Shown: in pieces, positions 1 to 10,178 of the stretch
How positions within the stretch are numbered: the stretch's first letter is position 1
Layout of the letters: each line of letters begins with the position of its first letter
Source: Hedera helix
Taxonomy: Eukaryota > Streptophyta > Magnoliopsida > Apiales > Araliaceae
DNA: 64,000 nt
NCBI GenBank assembly: GCA_947179155.2
Contig: OX359274.1
Location: forward strand, 45,255,564-45,319,563
Direction of reading: 5' to 3'
Position numbers and translations under genes: made by a program
Notes under the pieces: generated by a model
Told to the model about the DNA's origin: nothing
The model's input: only the letters and a program-made list of their open reading frames with translations
Database searches by the model: none

Positions 1-396
1 ATCAGAAAAGAAAAAGGTTACTTATTTGTATTTATTTGAGAATCAAAATTGTCAACACAGATGCCTTTATATATATGGTAAGGATAGATGACTGTGCAAA
101 ACAGAAAGCTGGATGTTATGAGACAAGGTAGAAAGAGAGTACTAGCGTTTGTATCTTCAATCACTCATGCATGATTGTGATGATTCAGAGAGAAAAAAGG
201 TTAAGAGCTTTTTTCTTTTTCTTTTTCTGAGCTAGCTGAGTAGAGGACAGAGCGCTCTGCATGCAGTTTTTTTTGTCCTAGACAGCTACCGTAGCATATA
301 AATGAAATAAATATTAAAAATTAAAAAAAGAAAAACAACTGGATTCATCATGCATGCATGTGAACTAGCAAGTACTACCGAAGAAAAACAAATGTG

Positions 397-398
<2 letters not shown>

Positions 399-459
<61 letters not shown>
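399..459. repeat. (TA)n(GA)n microsatellite
   Basis: Pure TA repeats at 399-434 run directly into GA repeats at 435-459. This is a compound dinucleotide microsatellite. Confidence 0.9.
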
Positions 460-491
460 TGAATATATGTATATATATAGTTATATAGTTT

Positions 492-619
492 ACAGTCGAT
501 TATGACGACAGTTTTTTAGGCTACGGCGACGGTTCAACCATTGCCATAAACCAGAAATGACTATAGCGACGGTTGAACCGTCGCCGTAACCTAAAAAAAC
601 TATCGTCATAATCGACTGT
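492..619. mobile_element. Hairpin MITE-like element with CGACGG core
   Basis: Arms 492-538 and 572-619 are reverse complements apart from two substitutions and one extra T, around a loop of about 33 bases. Each arm begins ACAGTCGATTATGACGA and ends in a CGACGGTTCAAC core. This is the form of a foldback or MITE insertion and could also give a long hairpin RNA. No clear target-site duplication was found, so the class is unknown. Confidence 0.6.
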
Positions 620-1494
620 GCACTGCACAATTACATATATACATTTTTTCTTATATATATATATGTATGTATGTATCTGTATGTAAGTATTATGCGCACT
701 ATTTATAAAATTGTATACGAGAATATTATTATATGTAATGATAAATTTATATTGATATAAAATCTCGAGATTTCTTAAAATTATACGTTAAGTGCAATCC
801 GCATGTATTAAGTATTTTTTATTACATATATGCATTCATGTAGAGATTTTCATTTTTCATTTTTTTTTCTCTAGTTAGTCATGCACATACTTATTTGCAA
901 GGAAATTAAGAAACCAAGATTGTAATGTAAAAATAACCAAGTAATACTCGAATGTTTTGGAGAATGACTAATACTCATATGAAAAACTTGCTTGGGTTAG
1001 TTGGGTATCATGTATTGTGATGGGCTAGGCCCATACTACCTGAAGGAAACAAATAAACTTGACCCTTAGCTTGGGCTTTGTATCAGTTTTATTAATATTG
1101 CTTCACTGTTAGATAACAATAAATAAATTTACATTATGCTAATATCTTTTATCTATTATAATATTATAAAGGAAGAGTAGGAGAGAGGTGATTATTTTGA
1201 ATAAGCTGTGTAATAAAATGAAAAAATAAACAAAATTTTTTGAATTATCTTTAATTAAAATTAATCCCGCTTTATATAACTTCTCTCCATTTAAAAAAAA
1301 ATTATTCTATAATTCTAAAGCAAATAAATAGTATATTCCTCCCTCTCATATATTTATAGGTCTCAATACAAGTAGACTCCACAGGTATGTAAGAGGAGAG
1401 AGCATATTGTTCACTTGTTATAGGAGTATAAAATAATCTCTCCTATTTTAGTCTCTCACTCATAACCTTTTCTCTTTTAAATTCTTATTTTTTA

Positions 1495-1622
1495 GAAACT
1501 AATATTTTTTAATATTTTTACATATAGGACCCATATATTAACAATTTTGAAAATATATAATTGATTCTTATATGAGGCTTACGTATGAAAATATCATAAA
1601 TTATTGTAGAAATATTAGTTTC
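1495..1622. mobile_element. Possible short inverted-repeat element
   Basis: GAAACTAATATTTTT at 1495 is matched in reverse by AAATATTAGTTTC ending at 1622. The right end resembles the TIR of the Mutator-type MITEs at 22479 and 43719, but the interior lacks their CGACGG palindrome and the flanking repeats are imperfect. Low confidence. Confidence 0.3.
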
Positions 1623-2043
1623 CTATTTTCTTTTTCAAAGAAAATTATTTTCCTCTTCAAAATAATTACCAGTAAATAATAAAAGGGGAAAGGAAATTAA
1701 TATTATATTTCCCTTTTCTAATATTAAAGTAAGAGTCCTAGTAAATATTTTTAAATATCTGATTTAAAAAAAATAAATTAAAGCATTGTAATGTCGTCTA
1801 CAATATATTTTTCAACTTCAATAACAATTTGTTGTTCATCCAACTTGATGATGTAGTTTATTGAATTTGGAGTATAATTTTGACTCTGTCTATATTTATT
1901 GTATATATAAATAAAATTAGGATTATATCACATTATTAAAATTACTCGATAACATTTCGAAAGAGGCACCCAAATCAAAAAGAGGGAGGAGAGAGAATAT
2001 TATATAGATACAGAGGAAGGAGGTGGTGAGAATATTAAATCCA

Positions 2044-3784
2044 ATGTTTACACCACCACCGCCGGCGCCGCCACCAAAGGAATCGGTCGCTTTGCGCTAC
2101 AAATTCGTTTGGCGTCTTCTTATCATTTCTAACCTGGCTCTCGGAGGTCTCTTCTCTCCTTATATAGTATTAGATATATAGATTAATGGATTTGGATTAA
2201 TGGAAACCCTAGGTTTTTCAATTTAATGTCCATAATGCACATTTATTGCCTAATCAGATCACGTGTTATGTTTAGCATATCTATCTGATTTTGTTACCTA
2301 TTATATCATTTACTTGTTCTTTTTTATTGTTAATTAAAAGCTTAATTGCTTATATGTGTTATTGTTATCCTTGGCATATTTGTAGTTGTGTTCTGAATAC
2401 CATTGTAGGATTTGTTGATACTGTTCCTGATGTCTCGTGTTATAAATAATTTATCATTTCGTTATAAGCTGTTAGAATCATTATGGAGGTGGGATTTGCT
2501 ATTTGTAATTTAATTTGAAGGAGGTAAAAGATTGCGTCTATTCATTTAGTTGGAAGAAAGGCATCTTGGTTACTACAACTATAGTTTTATGGTTTCGTGA
2601 CCTTCGTCAGACAAGTTATTATGTGTGAACCCCTAAATGTAAAAATTGGTGATAATTTCCAAGCGGTAATAGCCACTTTTTAAGTTGCTGATATCTGAGG
2701 GTTAGTTTGCTGTTTTGTGGCCAAAATTCCTTTCTCTTGAATAGTTTTTCTTTTGATATGTAATTTTGGCCTCCCGGATTGGGATTGAAACCTGCAGCCT
2801 TGAGGTTCCCCCATCATCTTTTGCAGCTTGAACTTCTTCTCTGAGAAACAATTTACTTTCAGGTTTTATGCTTGAAATGGGGTTCCCGTAGAACATAGTT
2901 GAGCTCTTTCCGGTGGCCTCCTCAACCCTCCACATAGCTGATATTCTATTGTTTTCACTTCTCTCCCTCATTTCTTACGTACAGAAGTCGTTTGCTAATA
3001 ATCATATGTTGTGGAAACACATGCCCTTGTTCTTCATCATTTTGCCTCCTTTCCTCCTCCTCTTTGATAAAACATTTACAAGGTATTAACATCAAAGATT
3101 TTCAGATATGCATATTCATGATAACAACATTAACTATGTATTGACATCTAAGATTTTGAGAAATTAAAATTACAAATTCATGAAACAAGTAATTATTCAC
3201 TATGTCAAACTAATCAAAAAATAAATAAATACTTCGATATCAGATCCACAAATTCATGAAAACAGTTTATCGGTTTCTTTTTAAAATAAAAATAAACGAA
3301 TATGCAATCATATTGGTATTAAAATTATTACTTTACAGGTCAGCTCTTCTCTTCCTCTTGTTATGATTTGCGTCGTCTGGTTGAAAGAGCCCAATCCTCG
3401 TTTCTATTAAAGATAAAAAGATATGTCATGTTCTTTTCCTTCACTAGGAATCCAATTTTGTGTTGGAGTTGTAGAAGACTCAGATTTTTGAAGCTTCTAG
3501 TTAAATACTGTGATGAACAAGTTGACTGAGCTTCATCAGTATATATTATGGCTTAACCAACCTTCATTTGATGTTTTGCAGCATACTTGTTTGCCACCCC
3601 AAAGAAAAAAAATATGGGCAATGAGGATGCTATTGCTAAAGCTGCAGCCAAAGCTCGGTATGCTCCTATTACAAATATTACCACTCCAGTTTCTAACGAG
3701 TCCGGAGACCTTCTAACCACTGTTGAGCCTGTGAAGGTGCACCCGTCCATTCCTGAAAATCAACAGCATGAACTTTTCAAGTGA
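2044..3784 (+). CDS. Small single-pass membrane protein, 101 aa, two exons
   Basis: Exons 2044-2146 and 3582-3784 join in phase (GGAG|gt ... cag|CATAC) to give a 101-residue protein. The N-terminus is proline-rich (MFTPPPPAPPP), followed by one hydrophobic segment at about residues 22-40 (VWRLLIISNLALGAYLFA), then a lysine-rich stop-transfer stretch (PKKKN) and a hydrophilic tail ending in EHELFK-like sequence (QQHELFK). The basic side suggests the tail faces the cytosol or matrix. I recognise the layout as that of a small uncharacterised plant protein but cannot name it or give a function. The ATG is the first in the reading frame and follows a purine-rich leader. The 1.4-kb intron has normal splice sites. 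Confidence 0.75.
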
Positions 3785-5281
3785 ATACTGGAAGGAAAAG
3801 AAAGTTAACCCCCAAGGTTCCTAGATAGATGAAGCAAATTGATACACATAAGGCTACATTTTGAAACAATTACTTTGTGCATAAATCAATCCCTAGATTC
3901 TGATCCTATTATCTGTTGCTAAAGTTTGTCAACAGATGCCTTTCTAGGTCACACCTTATGCACATATCAATGGCATGGCTAACCTTACTAAAGGTTTGAA
4001 TTTGAACACATCAGCAGTTGATTTGTACATCTATAACTGATATACGATTGTATTTGATTCTTATTTGGGAGGACTGAAAAGAGAAATAGTTCTTCCAAAG
4101 AGAAAATGTCATGTATATTAATGAAATTGCTTTCTTCTTTAAAAATCTTATTCTTGCTGCATTTTGAAGCTCCTATAATGGTGAAGATGCATGTGTGCGA
4201 GAATCAGTTGAGTGGAAGTGGTAGTTCAAGTTTTTAAGCCTTGCCTGTGGAGCACATAGATAGTTAGATTCCATACATGGGATAATATATCATAGTAATG
4301 GAAGTCTCGCAGGATAATAATATTGTTTTGAAAAAAACAATATTGTTAGGATATTGAAATTGTGAGTTTCGTCTGAAAAATTGCCCTTACATTTACAGTT
4401 GAGTGCAAATGGTTAACGTAAAAGGCACGTAACATATTTTCTCAACTATTATTATGTGGTCTGTTTGGTGCATGGCATGTTATAAAACTATAGAAGTGTC
4501 TGGTCTACCAACCTCGTCTCCAGTTTGTTACAAATGTAAAACTAGCAATGTTTTCCGCATTTAGCAAAGCAAATAGTAGGCTGCTGAGACACTGATCCAT
4601 CATGCAGTCCCACAAGCTAGCAACCTTAGCCGTTGTTTGGTCGATGTCCAAGTGTTTAAGAACCTGTCCACTTCAGCATAATTGGAGGAGCACTACAAAT
4701 TTCAAATCTGAATTCTCAAAGGTTAAATATTCATGTCCTAGTTGATGAAGAGTGGTTGAGACAATGAAACGTGGCAATGGCATTTGCAGTGCACATTTAT
4801 GCTCTCAGTCATGGTCTTTCAATAAAGAACCAAACCCAAGAAAAGATGGGCTTAATGAACAAGCAGCACCAATTAAGTTGAACTTTGTTCTTGTTCCTGG
4901 CTGCATAATTTTCCATTTTTGGGTTAATTTTCTTGATTTTTTACAATAATGAATTCAAGATTCAGGAGTGAGACAAAAGGAGAGATTTGGTATTCAAGAA
5001 TTAGAGGTGGTTAGCAAATACTTTGCTGATTAATGGACTCCGCCATGCAAACTGGCCTTTCCCTTTCTCTTTCTCTTGTCCAACAACATCCACACTCTTT
5101 CATCCAATCCTAATTTCCCAGTTCTCCAAAGCAAAATCCACAATAGGCAGACTACAGAAACTTGAAACTCCCCCCGAATCATTTAAACTGAAAATCAACC
5201 ATAAAATTATTACTTACTTGGCTATGCTCCCTGCTTTAGCCACTTTTGTATTCCCTTCTTTGGGCTAAAGCTCCATATCCA
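3785..5281. other. Intergenic; 3' flank of the small membrane protein gene
   Basis: I see no gene here. The first few hundred bases are probably the 3' UTR of the upstream gene (AATGAAATTG-type A-rich signals near 4118). Short open frames at 4752-4949 and 5023-5268 have no recognisable composition or splice context. Confidence 0.5.
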
Positions 5282-5757
5282 ATGCCAGGAACCATTCAGC
5301 TTTCAGGTACATAAAGCTTTCCTCCATTCTTTAACTGTACTTCAATTTTTTTCATTTTTTCTTTTTAATATATTTAAGTTTAGATCAGTTGTATCACTAC
5401 AGTCTTGGATTTCAAGGGAGGATACAAACAGAACGAAAAACAGACTCAAATCAACCACTATAGCACAAGAAAATATCCTTAAAACCATCATCTTGGAAAG
5501 CAACCTTAGCCTCTATAGGACAAGCAGCTTGAGTTCAAATGGTGCTAAATATTATCTACTGATTTCCCATATGCAGCAAGTCTATCTATTACAGTATTTT
5601 CGTTGTCTGAAAGCATGTTGAACAACAGCTTGCTTAGGATGAGAGCGATGCACAAAAGAGCTGCTTTATCAATTAAATAAGTGCCCACGGATTCTGTGAA
5701 ACTAATTATTTTAGTTTAAATTGGAACATTCAAATTACAATCTTAGACATTCAAAAG

Positions 5758-5880
5758 AGACTAGTGGTGTTGGTGATTCAGTTGCATCATCTCCCATCAG
5801 CCATGAGGTCTCAGGTTTGATCTTGATTGATGTAATAGAAATTAAAAAGTGAATTGATAGATAAAAAGTTAGCTGAAATT
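5758..5880 (+). mobile_element. Possible tRNA-derived SINE fragment
   Basis: The stretch around 5765-5825 looks like a tRNA-related SINE head: a GTTGGTGATTCAGTTG region followed about 40 bases later by GAGGTCTCAGGTTTGATC, close to a pol III B box (GGTTCGATC). It lies within the intron space of the decayed MPGTIQ-family gene. No tail or target duplication was identified. Confidence 0.35.
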
Positions 5881-6639
5881 ATCGAATCCACGTGATTGAG
5901 GTGCAGCCAAGCAAGGTGGTCCATTATCAAATCCTGATACTTCCTCCAAGGATTCACAATCTAACAATGAGAAAGAAGAAGGAACTATACAGAAGCAAAT
6001 AACCCCAGTTAAGGATTAATCATATTGCCTCATAAAACTTTATAGCTCATCTAAAAGAGAGATTTAATGTGCTTTGAAATAATTTTAACATCAATTCCCT
6101 TGTTTTAGAATGCTACAGATAGACATGAAGAGTCTTCACCTGAAACTATATCTTCAGGGGTTGAAGTTCATCATATGTCATTAGTCGAAAAGACTGATAC
6201 TCAGTTACCACATGCTGATGTTCCAGCATCACCCATTTTTCCACAAGATGATTCATCTATGTCGGGAGGCTCAAGACTAGTTTTTGCTGTGAAGAATAAA
6301 CCAGTTCTCTTTAACGTGGAGGATAATCCAGTTACTAAACAAGAGAAGCAGGGTCCACTGAGAAAACCGCAAAGCGGTGCAAGGAAAATGATGAGTGCCT
6401 TTGAAACTAGTTTAGTACAGGTATTTCTTGTGAAGGCTTTTGGGGTATTACTCCTGGTTTTCAGGTTAAATACTTGTTTTTCCGTTATATAAGATGCAAA
6501 TATATGGAATCAAAGCAGGAAAGGAGACCTCCAACTATACAAGTGGCAGCAAAATCTCAATCAAATAGAGCTGGAAAGGAAGGTCCATTAAAGGATCAGG
6601 ACTCCAGGCATGTTACTAAAGAAGCAGAATCAATTTCAG

Positions 6640-6850
6640 GAAGGCTGAAGAATCCCGTAGAGTCTAGTTCAAGGAGGCTTGAGAATCCAGCAGAGTCAAG
6701 TTTAGTAAGGCTCGGGGATTCAATAGAATCAAGTACAGGAGGGCCCAAGAATCCAGCAAAGCTTAATCCAGGATGGTTAAAGAATCCAGCAGACTCAAGT
6801 TCAGGAAGGCTCATAAATCCAGCACAGCTGAGCTCTGAAAGGCTCAGAAA
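6640..6850 (+). repeat. Degenerate ~39-bp coding repeat (GRLxNPAESS)
   Basis: Within exon 4 of the decayed MPGTIQ-family gene, about six to seven units of roughly 13 codons repeat the pattern S-S/G-x-R-L-x-N-P-A-x-S. Visible forms are GRLKNPVESS, RRLENPAESS, VRLGDSIESS, GWLKNPADSS, GRLINPAQLS and ERLRNP. The repeat is preserved in frame, so it expanded while the sequence was coding. Confidence 0.75.
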
Positions 6851-6897
6851 TCCTTTCCTTACTGAGAAGTTGAAAAAAATTCCACCAGATAGCATGA

Positions 6898-7340
6898 TTA
6901 CAGGAGAGCACGTTAGTATTGATAAAGAGTTTGGTGGTATTAAACCATCTCCGGCCACTAGGCAGTTGATGGAATCAAGTACGTCGCAGGTCCTACCAGA
7001 AAAGGCAGGTGCAAGTATCAAGAGTGTAATGATGTCAGATCACAAAGAAATGAAAAAAGAACGGGAAAAATCACCTGAATCTTTAATCAAATCATTTACG
7101 GAATCATGAGAGCATAAAATTCCATCCATGAAAAGAGGAGAGCATGTTGATTTTGATGAAGATTTCGGCGATAGTAAACCGTCTCAGGTCACTAGGCAGT
7201 TGATAAAGTCAAATGCATCAAAGGTTCAATTAAAAGAAGCAGATGCCAGTAACAAGAGTGAACTGAAATCAGATCATAAAGAAATGAATATAGAACAGGA
7301 CAATTCATCTGAAGGTTTGATGAGAACATCCACTTCAAAA
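6898..7340 (+). repeat. Tandem ~230-bp coding duplication spanning the TGA
   Basis: Two diverged copies follow one another. The first runs from GEHVSIDKEFGGIKPSPATR to about 7109 and the second from GEHVDFDEDFGDSKPSQVTR (about 7137) to about 7340. Shared features are GEHV, KPS, TRQL, SDHKEM and a serine-rich end. The in-frame TGA at 7107-7109 sits at the end of the first copy. Confidence 0.7.
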
Positions 7341-9259
7341 ACAGCAACAGTTTTGGGACAAAATGGACTCCAACTTTTTCATTTTGATGCTGAGCAGAAA
7401 GACTCCGGTGGCTCTTCAGTTATTGAAGGAGGGGGAGAGGGAACTAGAACAAACAATTCAAGTGAGAGTTTAATAGCTTCAAACGATAAACTGAATTCAG
7501 ATGAGCAGTATCACTGTGAAAGTTCTGGTGTATGGATATTCCCACATGACACAAGACATTTGTGTATAACAACTGGCGTTAGTGAGGTAGTGAAGTTACA
7601 CGATGGCTGCCATGCTGAAGGAACTAAGAGATTTTCCGTACCAGAGAAGCTGGAGAAGGTAACATAATATCCTTTCTGACTTGGCTTCTGATTACATTCT
7701 TTAGTATCTACATATGTGCAAGTTGCAAAGATAATTTTTTTTGTTTTGTTTTAGGCTTTTCTTTGTCCTTGTTATCATGCATCAACATTGATGATTGGAA
7801 CTTTAATCCCTAAGAAATGCAGCTTGTGGTTATCTTTTCTTCGTTCTCTTCTCTCTCTGTCTTTCATTTATAGCAATAATCTTACACTTACCACTTTAGA
7901 TGCAATTCTACCATTTGCCACTTTGATAGAGTGACCTTGAAAATACAATCGATTGCTACATGATTCTGAATATTGTCTAGTATGATATATTAAGTATGGA
8001 GTTCAGGTTTATCATAGCCAGAGAGGGTATCAGAACATAATTATTGTATCTATTTCAGCATGAAGTGCAGTGTGGATTGGATGCTGAGATGATGAAAAGT
8101 GAGAATAATTCACAGAAATTGAGAAAATCAAAGCCTGAGAGATCAGTAGATAATGCCTTTACTGGGCCAATTAAACAGGTAAAGTTAATGTTCTTTCAAC
8201 TCCTATAAATTTAGATTCTACTATTATCTAATAATTTTGATTACATTTCTTATCCATAAAGTTAAAATATGCATGATTGTGAACACGTGTTTACATAATC
8301 CATGAAAAAATCGTTTATCCTGAAACTTTTAAAGTCGGAAAGGAAGAAGAAGAAGAATCTAAGAGCACTAGTTCTTTTTACTAGACAAAGAGAACCCAGG
8401 TATGTATATCATTGTCTTCTGATATTCGTTCATTTCAGTTTTACTGGATTTCAGGAGAGATGAGGAATTTATGCTTCCTTACTGTCAGAACAAAGTACCT
8501 ACTTCAGAGAACTAAATCGAAATGCATTGTTCTTTAGAAAAATGCTTCCTTGCAATCTAAAATCATTTGGGGTGAAAAATTAGATCTTTTAGCTTTTCTG
8601 TTTAATAGATTAAAATATGATAACTAAATTTCAGCATCGAAAAATGGTAAACACTTATCATCAACCTCGCTGCATATCACAAGCAATGACGGAGCTGCAG
8701 TGTAACAAGTGAAATAGAGTAGGCCGAGTAGCAAACTTCAATTAGGAAATTTTGAAACAACTTTTACATGGTTATACCAAATTTTCAACCTCGTATTTGT
8801 AAAAAATATATCGGTTGATGTGTTTGCAGTGTTGCCTTGTGTTTCTTTTATTATGTCGCGTAAATGGCAACTTTGCTCTAACAGAAATAGCAGCAGAAAA
8901 GCTAACGATCCTTTCTTCACCAAACTGCATTACATAGATCTTCAAACATCAATGGAGGAGTGAGCATACTCGGGCCAAGATCCATGCATTGATTTGTCTT
9001 GGCCAAGTTGTTGATCTACTACTTTTGCGAGCAATCTGCATTTTATCATTTGCTTCGCATTATTTACATTGTTTTCTGTCAATAAATGTAAGAAACTGTG
9101 GCTTATAGCCCTCGGCTCACTAAGGCAGGTCATTGTATAACATTCAAGTCCTAAAGTATAAATTCATTTTGTTTAAAGTGTAGTATATCATGGAACTTCA
9201 ACTGCAGTTGCTCAGTTCATTATAACAACGCATTTTTCATTTCAAGTAACACAAATGAA

Positions 9260-9296
<37 letters not shown>
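9260..9296. repeat. (TA)n(CA)n microsatellite
   Basis: Ten TA units (9261-9280) are followed by about eight CA units. Confidence 0.9.
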
Positions 9297-10087
9297 AACC
9301 TCACAAAATGGCATATCACTTTGAACAACTAAATGGAAAGTGCAAAATGGTCCTTACGTTAATTACACTTCATCAGTTTGGTCCCTAAAAGCACTTTTCT
9401 TTTCTTTTTTTCTTTTTGGAAACGAGAGCACAGCAAATTAACAAAACTAGTTGTTAGAAGTCCTCCACCAGTTTTGTTACATGCCTAGTCTCATAGATGT
9501 ACAAAATAGAAAGGAGTATAATTTTGTATGCATAAACTATAACTTATAAAGTATGAGTGCCGACAATTTTTTGTCAGCTCCCGCAAACTATTTTTATTAA
9601 AAATAACTTTAATCATGACAATATATCAAATCAACAAGTTTTTTTAAAACTCGTTCTTAGTCATGTGATATGATAATTTTCATTCAAAAAAAATAAGGAT
9701 ATTTTCATAAAAGAGTAGTGATAGATGTATCAAATTTTCATACCAAATTTTGACAAATAATTGAATATGTTTAAGTATCAAAAGGACAATTAAAATTAAT
9801 GTGGTAACTAATGACACATTGTTTGGACTTACAACATTTTTAATAAAAATCCCAACTTCATGGTTACCAACCAAAGACCTTCGGCAAAATATATATTGTT
9901 ACCTCTAACATTATCTTGATATAGACCATATTTCCTTGACCTAAATGATAAATAATGGGTATTAAGGGGACCAAAAAAAAAGATCATGGATCAGAAGGCC
10001 TGGTCAATTACTTGGCCTCAGATTAATAATCCGACCCAATTAATTGGGTCCAAACCACTCTACCCAAACGAAGAACCGGGTAGAATA

Positions 10088-10096
10088 AAACCCTAG
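10088..10096 (+). promoter_or_regulatory. Telo-box AAACCCTAG
   Basis: AAACCCTAG lies 83-91 bases upstream of the GRWD1-type ATG. Telo-boxes (AAACCCTA) near the transcription start are a known mark of plant ribosomal-protein and ribosome-biogenesis genes. GRWD1 belongs to that functional group, which supports a regulatory reading. I found no perfect site II (TGGGCC/T) beside it. Confidence 0.45.
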
Positions 10097-10178
10097 ACCT
10101 CAAAAACCCTCTCATCAATTCGGCTTCTGCTACCTCTGATATCTTCTTCATCTTGAATCTCTCTCGGTCCCTTAAAAA

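Larger units (their letters stand above)
1..2043. other. Intergenic, AT-rich, with repeats
   Basis: No coding region is supported here. The stretch holds a TA/GA microsatellite, a CGACGG-type hairpin element (492-619) and a weak inverted repeat (1495-1622), each listed separately. The rest is AT-rich sequence. The last ~50 bases before the first gene contain a purine-rich leader and a TATA-like string at 2001-2008, too close to the ATG to be confident as a promoter. Confidence 0.6.
5282..8399 (+). pseudogene. Decayed MPGTIQ-family gene (HAPLESS 8-like)
   Basis: Splice-compatible exons: 5282-5306 (encoding MPGTIQLS), 5901-6007, 6109-6420, 6519-7658 and 8059-8178, then a remnant near 8365-8399 reading ALVLFTRQREPR. 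The MPGTIQ start, the RKMMSAFETSLVQ segment and the VWIFPHDTRHLCITTG motif match, from memory, a plant family that includes Arabidopsis AT5G56240/HAPLESS 8; this was not checked. In that family exon 2 encodes a C2-like domain. Here the expected place (5403-5685) starts VLDF and ends with an LSES...RMRAMHKRAA relic, but stops and frameshifts fill it. The large exon 4 has an in-frame TGA at 7107-7109, with the same frame open on both sides to 7658. An alternative last exon (8635-8712, ending QCNK) also fits in phase. It may still be transcribed. Calling it a pseudogene rests on the exon 2 decay plus the stop. Confidence 0.55.
8713..10178. other. Intergenic, upstream of the GRWD1-type gene
   Basis: No gene is visible. 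The stretch holds a compound microsatellite (TA to 9280, then CA to about 9296), AT-rich sequence, and at its right end the probable promoter and leader of the WD40 gene, including a telo-box. Confidence 0.55.

Noticed and set aside
6596..7021. 141-codon minus-strand frame
   Set aside because: Shadow of the in-frame GRLxNPAESS repeats on the plus strand.
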